Below, piece after piece: positions 1 through 8,577 of a stretch of DNA of 49,538 bases (position 1 is its first letter; every line of letters starts with the position of its first letter). The DNA lies in contig NZ_RXIZ01000015.1 in the NCBI RefSeq assembly GCF_003987855.1, positions 563,795 to 613,332 of the forward strand, given 5' to 3'. Made by a program: the position numbers and the translations under genes. This DNA comes from Hyphomicrobium sp. (lineage in GTDB: Bacteria; Pseudomonadota; Alphaproteobacteria; Rhizobiales; Hyphomicrobiaceae). The notes below the pieces were generated by a model, which had not been told where the DNA came from, searched no databases, and worked only from the letters and a program-made list of their open reading frames with translations.

Positions 1-104
1 GTCGTCCGAAAGTCCTAGCCGGCCCGCAACGCTGTTAGCGCAGACCCATACGCCAGGGTCTGCGGCAGCCCGGCGTCCGGGAAAGCTTAGGTGGTGATGC
101 CGAA

Positions 105-326
105 TTAAACCTTCAATTCGGGAGCGGGATTTTTAGGGATGCCCCTGATGTCGCTCGCGCCCTGACTGGCGACCGCATAAAGCGTGCACGCCAAAACGAG
201 GGCGACGACCATGATGCCCATCCAAAGCGCCGAACGGCGCACGAACCATCCAACTGTTGGTACTCCGGACGCACGCGCTTCGTCCCACGCTGCGCCCTGG
301 GCCCCCTGGGCTCCGTGACTGGTCAT
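105..326 (-). CDS. small single-pass membrane protein, unknown function
   Basis: This reads as a 73-residue protein with a polar N-terminal half and one hydrophobic segment at about residues 33-53 (LWMGIMVVALVLACTLYAV), followed by a short tail ending in APELKV. The helix suggests a single-pass inner-membrane protein. The ATG lies at 324-326, but I see no strong ribosome-binding site before it. I do not recognise a family. It is isolated: nothing else is credible on either strand from 327 to 727. It is probably real because of the coherent membrane segment with flanking arginines, but a chance ORF is possible. Confidence 0.45.
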   Translation of the reverse strand: MTSHGAQGAQGAAWDEARASGVPTVGWFVRRSALWMGIMVVALVLACTLYAVASQGASDIRGIPKNPAPELKV

Positions 327-727
327 ATGCTGATCTGCCGCCCTAACTTGCCTCTGCGACTCACACGCTCACATCGCCCTGTCGACACCCCGCGCACAAG
401 TCGGCTGTTCGCCAACGAAGCGGAAATCGAATCGATTGTGGCCCCGGGGCAGCTTATCCGCTTGGAGCGTGATGCTGGCAAGGCCAAACTGTGTCGAATG
501 GGCTACGCTTTCGTGGCGATCTGAGGATGAAATATCACATCCTTGCGGCAAATGATCTTGATTAGCGTTTAGGCAGGGAGTGCGACAGCCGTGTTCTTGT
601 GCACGGGAAGTTTTCCCTCATACTCGTCATTAGTTCGCAGCAAGAACAAGAAACGTCATTTCGAGGAACCGCCCAGGCAACCCGATCGCTGTCACCAGCG
701 ATTGCACGACTGACACCTGGAGGTCCT
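327..727. other. gap without a supported gene
   Basis: Short ORFs exist on both strands (315-524 plus, 369-551 minus), but they overlap each other, have no ribosome-binding site and show no recognisable domain. The right end must carry the promoter and leader of the mini-protein at 728. I see no repeat or RNA gene. Confidence 0.5.
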
Positions 728-934
728 ATGATTGAACTCGTCGTCGCAGTTTGCCTGATCGATCAGCCCAACCGTTGCAAAGACGTCACGCTGAACTTCG
801 AAGGACAGAGCGTAAACGCCTCTCAGTGCATGATGAACGGCCAGATCGAGATGGCGAAGTGGATCGGCGATCATCCAAACTGGGTCATCCAGAATTGGCA
901 TTGCGGTGTCGCCGGGCGCTCTGCGAACCTCTGA
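728..934 (+). CDS. four-cysteine mini-protein, unknown function
   Basis: This is a 68-residue protein. The ATG at 728 is chosen because GGAGG sits at 719-723; longer in-frame starts from 599 lack such a site. It has cysteines at positions 9, 17, 34 and 59 and a C-terminal W-x-C pattern (NWHC). The 66-residue product at 41341-41541 shares the same plan: a hydrophobic start (x-C-L at 9-10), a second Cys near 17, a central Cys-Met, then a P-x-W-x-I-x-x-W-x-C block. The two are therefore paralogues. I believe such proteins are common in Hyphomicrobiales but without assigned function. The four cysteines could form disulfides or bind metal; there is no clear signal peptide. Confidence 0.7.
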   Translation: MIELVVAVCLIDQPNRCKDVTLNFEGQSVNASQCMMNGQIEMAKWIGDHPNWVIQNWHCGVAGRSANL

Positions 935-1017
935 GATAGCTTAGAAGCGTTTGGCCAGTTGACTTGCTGGCTGTCGTCGTCTCCCTGTCGGCCAAATTGC
1001 CGCTGGGAGCAACGCCG

Positions 1018-2307
1018 ATGTCATTACCTCCAACCGCGAAGTTCGCCACCGCCGCCGTTCACGCCGGGGCCGCCCCTGATCCGACGACGGGCGCCCGCGC
1101 CACCCCGATCTACCAGACCACGTCCTACGTTTTCGAGGACGTCGATCACGCTGCCGCGCTGTTCGGGCTGCAGGCGTTCGGCAATATTTATACTCGGATA
1201 ACCAATCCCACTCAGGCGGTGTTGGAAGGGCGCATCGCCGCTCTCGAAGGCGGCTCGGCAGCGCTCGCGTTGGCATCCGGTCACGCGGCGCAATTTCTCG
1301 CTTTCCATACGCTGCTCGAGCCTGGCGACGAATTCGTCGCCGGTCGTCAGCTGTACGGTGGCTCGATCAATCAGTTCAATCACTCGTTCAAGAAGTTCGG
1401 CTGGAACGTGGTCTGGGCCGATGCGACTGACCCCGCCTCGTTTGCCAAGGCGATCACCCCCCGAACGCGAGCGATTTTCTGCGAAAGCATCGCCAATCCC
1501 GGCGGCATCATCGTCGATCTCCCCGCCATTGCCGAGATCGCGATGACGGCCGGAGTGCCGTTCATCGTCGACAACACTTTGGCGACGCCATACCTCTGCC
1601 GTCCTAAGGAATTCGGAGCCGATATTGTCGTTCACAGTCTGACGAAGTTCATCGGCGGGCACGGCAACTCGATCGGCGGCGCCATCGTCGATTGCGGCAC
1701 CTTCAATTGGTCCGGCAGCCGCCACCGCTATAAGTCGCTGGTGGAGCCGAACCCGTCCTACGATGGGCTGGTTCTTGCCGACGCTTTCGGTCCGATGGCA
1801 TTTGCGATCGCCGCCCGTGTGCTCGGCCTGCGCGATCTCGGGCCCGCAATCTCCCCATTCAATGCCTTCTTGATCTTGACGGGCGCCGAGACATTGCCGC
1901 TGCGCATGCAACGCCAGTCGGACAACGCGCTGGCTGTCGCGCGGTGGCTCGAACGGCATCCGAAAGTCGCCTGGGTCAACTACGCGGGGCTGGAGACCAG
2001 CTCCAACCACGCGCTGCAGCAAAAGATTTGTCCAAAAGGTGCCGGGGCCGTCTTCACCTTCGGCCTCAAAGGCGGATATGAAGCGGGCGTGAAGCTCGTT
2101 TCGGGCTTGAAGCTGTTCAGCCTTCTCGCCAACATCGGCGACACGCGGAGCCTCGTCATTCATCCGGCGTCCACGACGCACCGGCAACTGAAGGACGATG
2201 AGAGGATAGCGGCCGGGGCGGGGCCGGATGTCGTGAGGCTGTCGATCGGCATCGAGGACATCGACGACATCGTTGGCGATCTCGAACAGGCGCTCGCTGC
2301 TGTTTAG
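1018..2307 (+). CDS. metY: O-acetylhomoserine aminocarboxypropyltransferase (sulfhydrylase)
   Basis: This PLP enzyme of the Cys/Met-metabolism family makes homocysteine from O-acetylhomoserine and sulfide in methionine synthesis. The 429-residue length is typical. Visible motifs are the N-terminal THAG-type box (AAVHAGAAPDPTTGARATPIYQT, first part), YTRITNPT, the substrate/PLP stretch ESIANPGG, the VDNTLATPYLCRP block and the PLP-lysine motif SLTKFIGGHGNSIGG. The ATG at 1018 follows GGGAGC at 1006-1011; an in-frame TTG at 964 would add 18 residues with no homology-like content. The C terminus has IHPASTTHRQL and VRLSIGIED, as usual for MetY/MetZ enzymes. O-succinylhomoserine sulfhydrylase (MetZ) is the alternative, but the long KFIGGHGNSIGG region favours MetY. 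The next gene starts 21 bases downstream. Confidence 0.9.
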   Translation: MSLPPTAKFATAAVHAGAAPDPTTGARATPIYQTTSYVFEDVDHAAALFGLQAFGNIYTRITNPTQAVLEGRIAALEGGSAALALASGHAAQFLAFHTLLEPGDEFVAGRQLYGGSINQFNHSFKKFGWNVVWADATDPASFAKAITPRTRAIFCESIANPGGIIVDLPAIAEIAMTAGVPFIVDNTLATPYLCRPKEFGADIVVHSLTKFIGGHGNSIGGAIVDCGTFNWSGSRHRYKSLVEPNPSYDGLVLADAFGPMAFAIAARVLGLRDLGPAISPFNAFLILTGAETLPLRMQRQSDNALAVARWLERHPKVAWVNYAGLETSSNHALQQKICPKGAGAVFTFGLKGGYEAGVKLVSGLKLFSLLANIGDTRSLVIHPASTTHRQLKDDERIAAGAGPDVVRLSIGIEDIDDIVGDLEQALAAV

Positions 2308-2328
2308 ACGCCCCAGGGGAAAGGGACC

Positions 2329-2649
2329 ATGAACCACCAGCTAGTTCTTCAATTTCAAGGCGACGACGATGACACGCTTGAGAAGGTCATCTCGCTCGAG
2401 GATCGCCTGATCGAGGCTCTCGACGGCTCCACGTCAGCCGAGGTCGATGGTCACGAGCAGGGCGACGGTGTAACCAATCTCATGCTGCTCGCGAAGAATG
2501 CGGCGAAGGTCTGGGAGAAGATAGAGCCGATCGTCGAGGATGCGTCCGACGATCTCGATATCAACGCCGTCGCATTCCGAGCGCTCGACGGCGACGACTT
2601 CACGGTTCTTTGGCCAGTCGATTACGAAGGCGAATTCGAACTCGCCTGA
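2329..2649 (+). CDS. acidic conserved-looking hypothetical protein
   Basis: This 106-residue protein is strongly acidic (runs such as GDDDDT, EDASDDLD, DGDD) with no cysteine, signal peptide or membrane segment. It has alternating strand- and helix-like stretches (MNHQLVLQFQ, LEKVISLEDRLIEAL, NAVAFRALDGDDFTVLWPVD) suggesting a small globular fold. The ATG is preceded by GGGGAAAGGGACC. It lies 21 bases after metY in the same direction, so co-transcription is likely, and it converges on phaC with only 24 bases between stops. I do not recognise a named family. Confidence 0.75.
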   Translation: MNHQLVLQFQGDDDDTLEKVISLEDRLIEALDGSTSAEVDGHEQGDGVTNLMLLAKNAAKVWEKIEPIVEDASDDLDINAVAFRALDGDDFTVLWPVDYEGEFELA

Positions 2650-2663
2650 TCGACACCGCGTCC

Positions 2664-2685
2664 AAGGCGCCCGCTAATGCGCCTT
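2664..2685. terminator. possible bidirectional terminator hairpin between convergent genes
   Basis: AAGGCGC (2664-2670) and GCGCCTT (2679-2685) form a perfect 7-bp stem around an 8-base loop, exactly where the acidic protein gene and phaC converge. The hairpin includes the last codons of phaC. There is no clear T-run, so termination is only inferred from position. Confidence 0.35.
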
Positions 2686-4482
2686 GACGTACGATCCCGG
2701 TGCCGCCTCGATGACGCCGAGTGTCTGTCCCGGAGCACGCGCCGGTATCCAGCCACCCGACTGCTGCGCCAGCCACTCGATCCAGTACGGCCACCACGAT
2801 CCGGGATGCTCTTTCGCCGTCGCTTGCCAATCAGAGACGCTCGTCATCGCCGTGCCGTCCGTCCAATACTGGTATTTGACCTTGTCCGGCGGGTTCACGA
2901 CGCCGGCAATGTGTCCCGATCCTGCGAGTACGAATTCGACCGGCCCGCCGAACATCTGAATACCGTGGAACACGGACGGCGCCGGCGCGATGTGGTCCTC
3001 CCGCGTCGCGACGGCAAAGATAGGCAGCTTGATCTTTCGCAGGTTGAGGCGAATGCCGCCGATCGTCATCTCGCCGCGCGCCAAGCGGTTCTCATTGTAG
3101 AACTCGCGCAGGTAGAACTTGTGATTGGCTGCCGCCATCCGCGTCGAGTCCTGGTTCCAGTAGAGCAGGTCGAACGGAAACGGCTTTTTGCCGAGCAGGT
3201 AATTGTTGACGACGTACGGCCAGATGAGGTCGCGCGGCCGCATCATGTTGAACACGTTCGCCATGCGCGAGCCGTCGAGGAAGCCGCGTTCGGTCATCAA
3301 CGCGTCTAAGCTCGCGAGCTGCATATCGTCGGTGAAAAGCAAAAGATCGCCCGCGAGCGAAAAATCGACCTGCGTGGTCAGCAGCGTGCAGCACTGGAAC
3401 GGCTCTTCGCCCCGCTGCGAGAGATAGGCAAGGCCGGTCGCCAGCGCCGTGCCGCCAACGCAGTAGCCGAGCACGTTGATCTTCTCGACGCCCGTTTCCT
3501 TTTGGACAGCGCGCACCGCCTCGAGAATGCCTTCGAGCACATAGTCCTCGAATGTTTTATCCGCGAGCGTCTCGTCCGGATTGACCCACGATACGATGAA
3601 GACCGTGAAGCCCTGGTCGACCACGTATTTGATCAAGCTCTTCGATGATGTGAGATCGAGGATGTAATATTTGTTGATCCACGGAGGGATCATGACGAGC
3701 GGCCGCTCGCGCACTTGCTCCGTCGTCGGGCTGTATTGGATCAGCTGGAACAGCTCGTTCTGAAAAACGACTTTTCCAGGTGTCGTCGCGAGATTGCGGC
3801 CGAGTTCGAAGGCATTCGGATCCGTCTGGCTGATCTTCATCAGATCGCCAGACCGCTTCAGGTCCTCGGCGAGAAGATTTGCGCCCTTGAGAAGGTTCTC
3901 GGCGTTGGACGCCAGCGTCTCGCGCAGAACCTCCGGGTTCGTGACCGGGAAGTTCGTCGGCGAATAGGCGCTCGTCAGCTGCTTCAGATAGAACTCCGCC
4001 CGATGCCGCTCCATCGCATCGAGCCCTGGCGTCGAGGCAAGCTGGTCCTCGGCCCATCGGCAGGCGAGCAGGTAGGCCTGCTTGCAGAAATCGAAGAACG
4101 GATTGTACGTCCACTCCGGATCCTTGAAGCGCTGGTCGCCGGGCGCCGGAGCGATGAGCGGTGGAACGTCCTTGTTCATCATCCGTGTCAGGACGTTATT
4201 CCAAAGCGCGGCAAACTGCCGGAAGAATTCCGCCTGAGCCTCAGACAGCTTCACGGGATCGGCCAGCCACTTCCGCACGAGCGCGGTCAGCGTCTCGGTC
4301 GCGGCCGAAAATTCGCTCGCAGGCGTGTAGGGGCCGAGTTTGGCGTCGGGACGTTCTGCCAGCTGAGCGAGCGCCGCGCTGCCCTGCTCGAATGCCCTCA
4401 GGATGTTGGTTGCGAAAGCCTCGGGGTCTGGAATCCGGTAGGCCGAGAAGAGGGAGGAAAAGTCGTGACTGTCCTGCGGCAT
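2674..4482 (-). CDS. phaC: class I poly(3-hydroxyalkanoate) synthase
   Basis: This cytoplasmic, granule-bound enzyme polymerises (R)-3-hydroxyacyl-CoA into PHA storage polyester. The 602-residue product has the class I layout: an N-terminal all-helical PhaC_N domain, then an alpha/beta hydrolase fold. The lipase-like box is GYCVGG with the catalytic Cys at about residue 341. The acid lies in ATREDHIAP and the histidine in GSGHIAG; PPWINKYYILDL and the C-terminal PGSWWPYWIEWL block are typical. The start at 4482 (MPQDSHDFSS) gives the usual N terminus; a longer in-frame ORF to 4575 adds 31 residues of basic, non-family sequence. No phaA, phaB, phasin or depolymerase gene is in the window, so this is a stand-alone phaC. 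Confidence 0.95.
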   Translation of the reverse strand: MPQDSHDFSSLFSAYRIPDPEAFATNILRAFEQGSAALAQLAERPDAKLGPYTPASEFSAATETLTALVRKWLADPVKLSEAQAEFFRQFAALWNNVLTRMMNKDVPPLIAPAPGDQRFKDPEWTYNPFFDFCKQAYLLACRWAEDQLASTPGLDAMERHRAEFYLKQLTSAYSPTNFPVTNPEVLRETLASNAENLLKGANLLAEDLKRSGDLMKISQTDPNAFELGRNLATTPGKVVFQNELFQLIQYSPTTEQVRERPLVMIPPWINKYYILDLTSSKSLIKYVVDQGFTVFIVSWVNPDETLADKTFEDYVLEGILEAVRAVQKETGVEKINVLGYCVGGTALATGLAYLSQRGEEPFQCCTLLTTQVDFSLAGDLLLFTDDMQLASLDALMTERGFLDGSRMANVFNMMRPRDLIWPYVVNNYLLGKKPFPFDLLYWNQDSTRMAAANHKFYLREFYNENRLARGEMTIGGIRLNLRKIKLPIFAVATREDHIAPAPSVFHGIQMFGGPVEFVLAGSGHIAGVVNPPDKVKYQYWTDGTAMTSVSDWQATAKEHPGSWWPYWIEWLAQQSGGWIPARAPGQTLGVIEAAPGSYVKAH

Positions 4483-4866
4483 GGCGGCTTTGAAAGCTTT
4501 CTTATGTTTTGTCCCGTCGGCACGAGCGCGATATCGCCATAACCCGGTCGACAGTGCGGCGAACATGGCCGCCAATCAAGCGCGAATCGGTCATGCTGGC
4601 CCAGCCATTAGGTAGGATGACATGGCACCAGCGTGGCCGCGTCACGTTTGCTTCCGCAGTGCGAAAATAGTGCGACGGAAACGTCTTTAACGCCGTTTCC
4701 CCCGCCGTCGCGCCGCAGTACTGGACGGACCATGGCGGGCGAGCGTAAAGAGGGCAGTCAGCCACGCATTTTCGCCGGACGTGCTTGGTTAAGCAAAGTC
4801 GAAAGGCTTTGTTGCCGGGGCGAACGGATTTACCGCCATTGCTGCGGTGCCGAGGGATTGAGATCT
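4483..4866. other. divergent intergenic region between phaC and the aminotransferase
   Basis: About 380 bases without a credible gene; the upstream in-frame extension of the aminotransferase ORF has no family content. It must hold two divergent promoters. A 7-bp inverted repeat, GGAAACG (4677-4683) and CGTTTCC (4694-4700), and CAAAG/CTTTG near 4796-4813 are the only symmetric elements I noticed. Neither matches a binding site I can name. Confidence 0.45.
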
Positions 4867-6093
4867 TTGAGCGAAGAATTTCACCGCATCAAGCGTCTGC
4901 CACCGTACGTTTTCGCGGAAGTGAACCGGCTGAAGGCGGCTGCCCGCGCGCGTGGCGCCGACATCATCGATCTCGGCATGGGCAATCCGGACATGCCGAC
5001 GCCGCAGCACATCGTCGACAAGCTCGTCGAGACGATCACCAAGCCGCGCACACATCGCTATTCGGCATCGAAAGGCATCCCGGGCCTGCGCAAGGCTCAA
5101 GCCGCCTATTACGAGCGCCGCTTCGGCGTGAAGCTCGATCCTGAAACCGAGATCGTTGCGACTCTGGGATCGAAGGAAGGTTTCGCCAACATCGCGCAAG
5201 CCATAGCCGCTCCGGGCGACATTGTGCTTGTGCCGAACCCGACATACCCGATCCACTCGTTCGGCTTCATCATCGCCGGCGCGGCGATCAGGCATCTGCC
5301 CGCGAGCAACGGCGAAGACTTCCTGCGCGCGATGGAACACGCGGTGAAGCACTCGATTCCGAAGCCGCTCGCCGTGGTGATGTCCTATCCGTCTAATCCT
5401 ACGGCGATGACCGTCGGCCTCGACTTCTATCAGGAGGCGGTCGCGCTCGCGAAAAAGCTCGACCTCATCATCCTGTCCGACATCGCCTACGCCGAACTCT
5501 ATTATGACGACAACCCGCCGCCTTCGATCCTTCAGGTGCCGGGAGCGAAGGACATCTCCGTCGAATTCACGTCGCTATCGAAGACCTACAACATGCCGGG
5601 CTGGCGGATGGGCTTCGCCGTCGGCAACGAGCGGTTGATCGGCGCCCTCGCGCGCGTCAAATCCTATCTCGACTACGGTGCGTTCACGCCCATCCAGGTC
5701 GCCGCCGCAGCAGCGCTCAATGGCCCGCAGGATTGCGTCGACGAAATCCGCGCCATGTACAAGAGCCGTCGCGACGTGCTTGTCGATAGCTTCGCCAAGG
5801 CAGGATTTCCGATCCCGCCGCCGCCGGCAACGATGTTCGCCTGGGCGCCCGTGCCGGAACGCTATCGCGCGATGGGCTCGGTCGAGTTCGCGAAGATGCT
5901 GATCGAAAAAGCCGACGTTGCCGTTTCGCCGGGAGTGGGTTTCGGCGAATACGGCGAAGGCTTCATTCGTATCGCCCTCGTCGAAAACGAGCAGCGCATC
6001 CGTCAGGCCGCGCGCTCAATCAAGAAACTATTCTCCGAGACGGCTGATGCGCCGGCTCCCGTTCCCCGCTTGCAAAAGTCCGCCACCCGATAA
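4867..6093 (+). CDS. class I/II PLP aminotransferase (AlaC / LL-diaminopimelate aminotransferase-like)
   Basis: This fold-type I aminotransferase of 408 residues begins LSEEFHRIKRLPPYVFAEVN. The TTG at 4867 is chosen because the family begins at this point and GAGGGA lies at 4852-4857; upstream in-frame codons give non-family sequence. Motifs seen are the substrate strip DLGMGNPDMPTP, YPSNPTA, the aspartate in SDIAYAELYYDD, the PLP-lysine segment SLSKTYNMPGWRMGF and the C-terminal arginine in EGFIRIALVENEQR. Hyphomicrobiales homologues are usually annotated as alanine- or LL-diaminopimelate-type aminotransferases. Its position 8 bases before homoserine dehydrogenase suggests a role in aspartate-family or alanine nitrogen metabolism. 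Substrate cannot be fixed from sequence. Confidence 0.88.
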   Translation: MSEEFHRIKRLPPYVFAEVNRLKAAARARGADIIDLGMGNPDMPTPQHIVDKLVETITKPRTHRYSASKGIPGLRKAQAAYYERRFGVKLDPETEIVATLGSKEGFANIAQAIAAPGDIVLVPNPTYPIHSFGFIIAGAAIRHLPASNGEDFLRAMEHAVKHSIPKPLAVVMSYPSNPTAMTVGLDFYQEAVALAKKLDLIILSDIAYAELYYDDNPPPSILQVPGAKDISVEFTSLSKTYNMPGWRMGFAVGNERLIGALARVKSYLDYGAFTPIQVAAAAALNGPQDCVDEIRAMYKSRRDVLVDSFAKAGFPIPPPPATMFAWAPVPERYRAMGSVEFAKMLIEKADVAVSPGVGFGEYGEGFIRIALVENEQRIRQAARSIKKLFSETADAPAPVPRLQKSATR

Positions 6094-6101
6094 TCACCCC
6101 C

Positions 6102-7427
6102 ATGGAACCTCTCAAACTCGGAATTGCCGGACTAGGCACGGTTGGCGGCGGACTGCTTGGACTGCTTCAGGCAAACGGCCCCCACTTCGCAAATATCGTC
6201 GGACGCGAGATCATCGTGACCGGCATCTCGGCGCGCAATCGCAAGAAAGAGCGCGGCATAGCGGTCGATGGCGTTGAATGGTTCGAGGATCCAGTCGCCC
6301 TCGCGCGCGATCCCTCGAACGCCGTCTTCGTCGAACTGATCGGCGGGGAAGACGGTGTGGCGAAGGCAGCCGTCGAAGCCGCGCTCAATGCCAAGAAGCA
6401 CGTCGTCACCGCCAACAAGGCGCTGCTCGCCAAGCATGGCATCGAGTTGGCGCGCCTCGCAGAGAAAAACGGCGTAGCGTTGAACTTCGAAGCCGCCGTT
6501 GCTGGCGGCATTCCCGTCATCAAGACCCTCCGCGAGGCGCTGGGTGCCAACCGGGTCAAGCGCGTCTATGGCATCTTGAACGGCACCTGCAATTACATTC
6601 TCTCGCAAATGCAAAGCGAGAAGCGTGCCTTCGACGACGTGCTGAAGGAAGCGCAGGCGCTGGGCTATGCGGAAGCCGATCCGACGTTCGACATCGGCGG
6701 CTTCGACGCCGCACACAAGCTCGCACTTCTGACGAGTCTCGCATTCGGAACCCGCGTCGCCTTCGAGCAAATTCATGTCGAAGGTATCCAGTCGATTACC
6801 CAGGCCGACATCGAAGCGAGCGATAGCCTTGGCTACCGTATCAAGCTCCTTGGCGTCGCGACCGAGACCGAGACAGGCATCGAGGCCCGCGTCTCGCCTG
6901 CGCTCGTCTATAAGGACTCGGCGATCGCCGAAGTATCTGGCGTGACCAACGCGGTCGCCATTGATGGAGATTTCTCCGGCAACATCCTTCTTATTGGTCC
7001 GGGCGCCGGCGCTAAGCCAACGGCATCCGCCGTCGCGGGAGACATTCTCGACATCGCGCGCGGCCTGATCGTGCCGCCGTTCGTGACGCCGACCGCTAAG
7101 CTCAAGGCGCACAAGCGCGCCAAGCTCGATCAGCATTACGGCTCCTACTACGTCCGCCTCGCGCTGTACGACAAGCCCGGCGCCATGGCGAACGTCGCCA
7201 AGAGCATGGGCGACCAAGGCATATCGCTGGAAAGCATTGTCCAGCACCGGCCGCAGACCCTTCACGCGCCGCGCCATGCTGCACGCGTGCCGAAAGACCG
7301 CGACCAGCCAGTCATCATCATCACGCATGAGACGACCGAACAGGCCATGCGTAAAGCGCTCGAAACCATAGAAGCAGACGGCAACGTCACCGAGCGACCG
7401 CAGATGATACGCATCGAAGAGCTTTGA
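6102..7427 (+). CDS. hom: homoserine dehydrogenase
   Basis: This 441-residue enzyme reduces aspartate semialdehyde to homoserine, the branch point to threonine and methionine. The N-terminal NAD(P)-binding motif is GLGTVGGGLL (residues about 9-18). The catalytic domain shows VVTANKALLAKHG, GGIPVIKTLREAL and NGTCNYILSQM, and DPTFDIGGFDAAHKLALL. A C-terminal ACT domain begins near residue 350 (YYVRLALYDKPGAMANVAKSMGDQGISLESIVQ), expected to bind threonine for feedback control. The loop after ESIVQ is longer and more basic than usual (HRPQTLHAPRHAARVPKD). It begins 8 bases after the aminotransferase stop with a poor ribosome-binding site, so translational coupling is likely. It is a monofunctional enzyme, not fused to aspartokinase. 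Confidence 0.96.
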   Translation: MEPLKLGIAGLGTVGGGLLGLLQANGPHFANIVGREIIVTGISARNRKKERGIAVDGVEWFEDPVALARDPSNAVFVELIGGEDGVAKAAVEAALNAKKHVVTANKALLAKHGIELARLAEKNGVALNFEAAVAGGIPVIKTLREALGANRVKRVYGILNGTCNYILSQMQSEKRAFDDVLKEAQALGYAEADPTFDIGGFDAAHKLALLTSLAFGTRVAFEQIHVEGIQSITQADIEASDSLGYRIKLLGVATETETGIEARVSPALVYKDSAIAEVSGVTNAVAIDGDFSGNILLIGPGAGAKPTASAVAGDILDIARGLIVPPFVTPTAKLKAHKRAKLDQHYGSYYVRLALYDKPGAMANVAKSMGDQGISLESIVQHRPQTLHAPRHAARVPKDRDQPVIIITHETTEQAMRKALETIEADGNVTERPQMIRIEEL

Positions 7428-7457
7428 ACCTTAGGGCACCGTGGAAGGACATGGATC

Positions 7458-8459
7458 ATGAGCAGGGCTGAACAGGCGAACGGCACGCACGGGCCGGGTC
7501 TCGACCGAATTCTGGTGCTTGAACTGGCGCGCGTGACGGAAGCTGCAGCCATCGCCGCCGCGCAGCTGCGCGGACGCGGCAACGAAAAGGCCGCCGACAA
7601 GGCCGCGGTCGATGCCATGCGCAAGGAACTCGGCCGTGTTGAAATTCGCGGTACGGTCGTCATCGGCGAAGGCGAAATGGATGAAGCGCCGATGCTGTAC
7701 ATCGGCGAAAAGGTCGGCACGGGCGAAGGACCGGAAGTCGACATCGCCGTCGATCCGCTCGAAGGTACGACCATCTGCGCCAAGGCGATGCCCAACGCCC
7801 TTGCCGTGCTTGCCATTTCAGAAAAGGGCGGCCTGCTCCACGCCCCCGACATGTACATGAACAAGATCGCCGTCGGTCCGGGCTATCCCGAGGGCATCGT
7901 CGATCTCGATGCGTCTCCCCATGAAAATCTCAATGCGCTGGCGAAGGCGAAGGGCGTGCCAATCCACGAGATCATGGCCTGCATTCTCGACCGTCCCCGC
8001 CATGCCGATCTCATCCGCGCCGTGCGCGAAGCCGGTGCCGGCGTGCAGCTGATCCCGGATGGCGACATCGCCGGCGTCATCTGGACGACGGACCCGAAAG
8101 AAACCGGCATCGATATTTATATGGGGTCCGGCGGCGCACCTGAGGGCGTACTCGCAGCCGCCGCTCTGCGCTGCATCGGCGGCCAGATCCAGGGCCGCCT
8201 GATGCCGATGAAGGACGAGGAGCGCGAGCGCGCCGAGAAGATGGGCATCGCCGATATCAAGCGGAAGTTCAAACTCGAGGACATGGCGTCCGCCGACGTC
8301 GTCTTCTCCGCAACCGGCGTCACCGACGGCTCGCTCCTCAAGGGCGTTCGCGTCCGTGGCGACTTTGCGGAAACGGAAACGGTCGTCATGCGCGCCAAGA
8401 CAGGAACCGTCCGCCGCATCAGGTCGACGGTTCGCAACGTCGGCGCGCGCTTCATCTGA
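7458..8459 (+). CDS. glpX: class II fructose-1,6-bisphosphatase
   Basis: This 333-residue metal-dependent phosphatase converts fructose-1,6-bisphosphate to fructose-6-phosphate in gluconeogenesis; some members also act on sedoheptulose-1,7-bisphosphate. The GlpX signatures are clear: GEGEMDEAPMLYIGEKVG, the metal site DPLEGTTICAKAMPNALAVLA, and GSGGAPEGVLAAAALRCIGGQ. Length matches the family. The ATG at 7458 follows GGAAGGACATGGATC. It lies 30 bases after hom and before recJ, an arrangement I believe recurs in Hyphomicrobiales. In a methylotroph it could serve the serine cycle or ribulose pathways, but nothing in the window shows this. Confidence 0.96.
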   Translation: MSRAEQANGTHGPGLDRILVLELARVTEAAAIAAAQLRGRGNEKAADKAAVDAMRKELGRVEIRGTVVIGEGEMDEAPMLYIGEKVGTGEGPEVDIAVDPLEGTTICAKAMPNALAVLAISEKGGLLHAPDMYMNKIAVGPGYPEGIVDLDASPHENLNALAKAKGVPIHEIMACILDRPRHADLIRAVREAGAGVQLIPDGDIAGVIWTTDPKETGIDIYMGSGGAPEGVLAAAALRCIGGQIQGRLMPMKDEERERAEKMGIADIKRKFKLEDMASADVVFSATGVTDGSLLKGVRVRGDFAETETVVMRAKTGTVRRIRSTVRNVGARFI

Positions 8460-8577
8460 TCGCGGGCTTCCTCAAACCTACTTGTGGAGACAACGCGAGC
8501 GAACGCCGCGCCGACGCCCGAATCGACCTACAACCTGAGGCGATCAAAGGGCGTCCACGAGTTAAGGTGGGAACCGA

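Noticed and set aside
1024-2337. 437-codon minus ORF opposite metY
   Set aside because: It is a full-length shadow of a recognised enzyme gene; its sequence has no family features.
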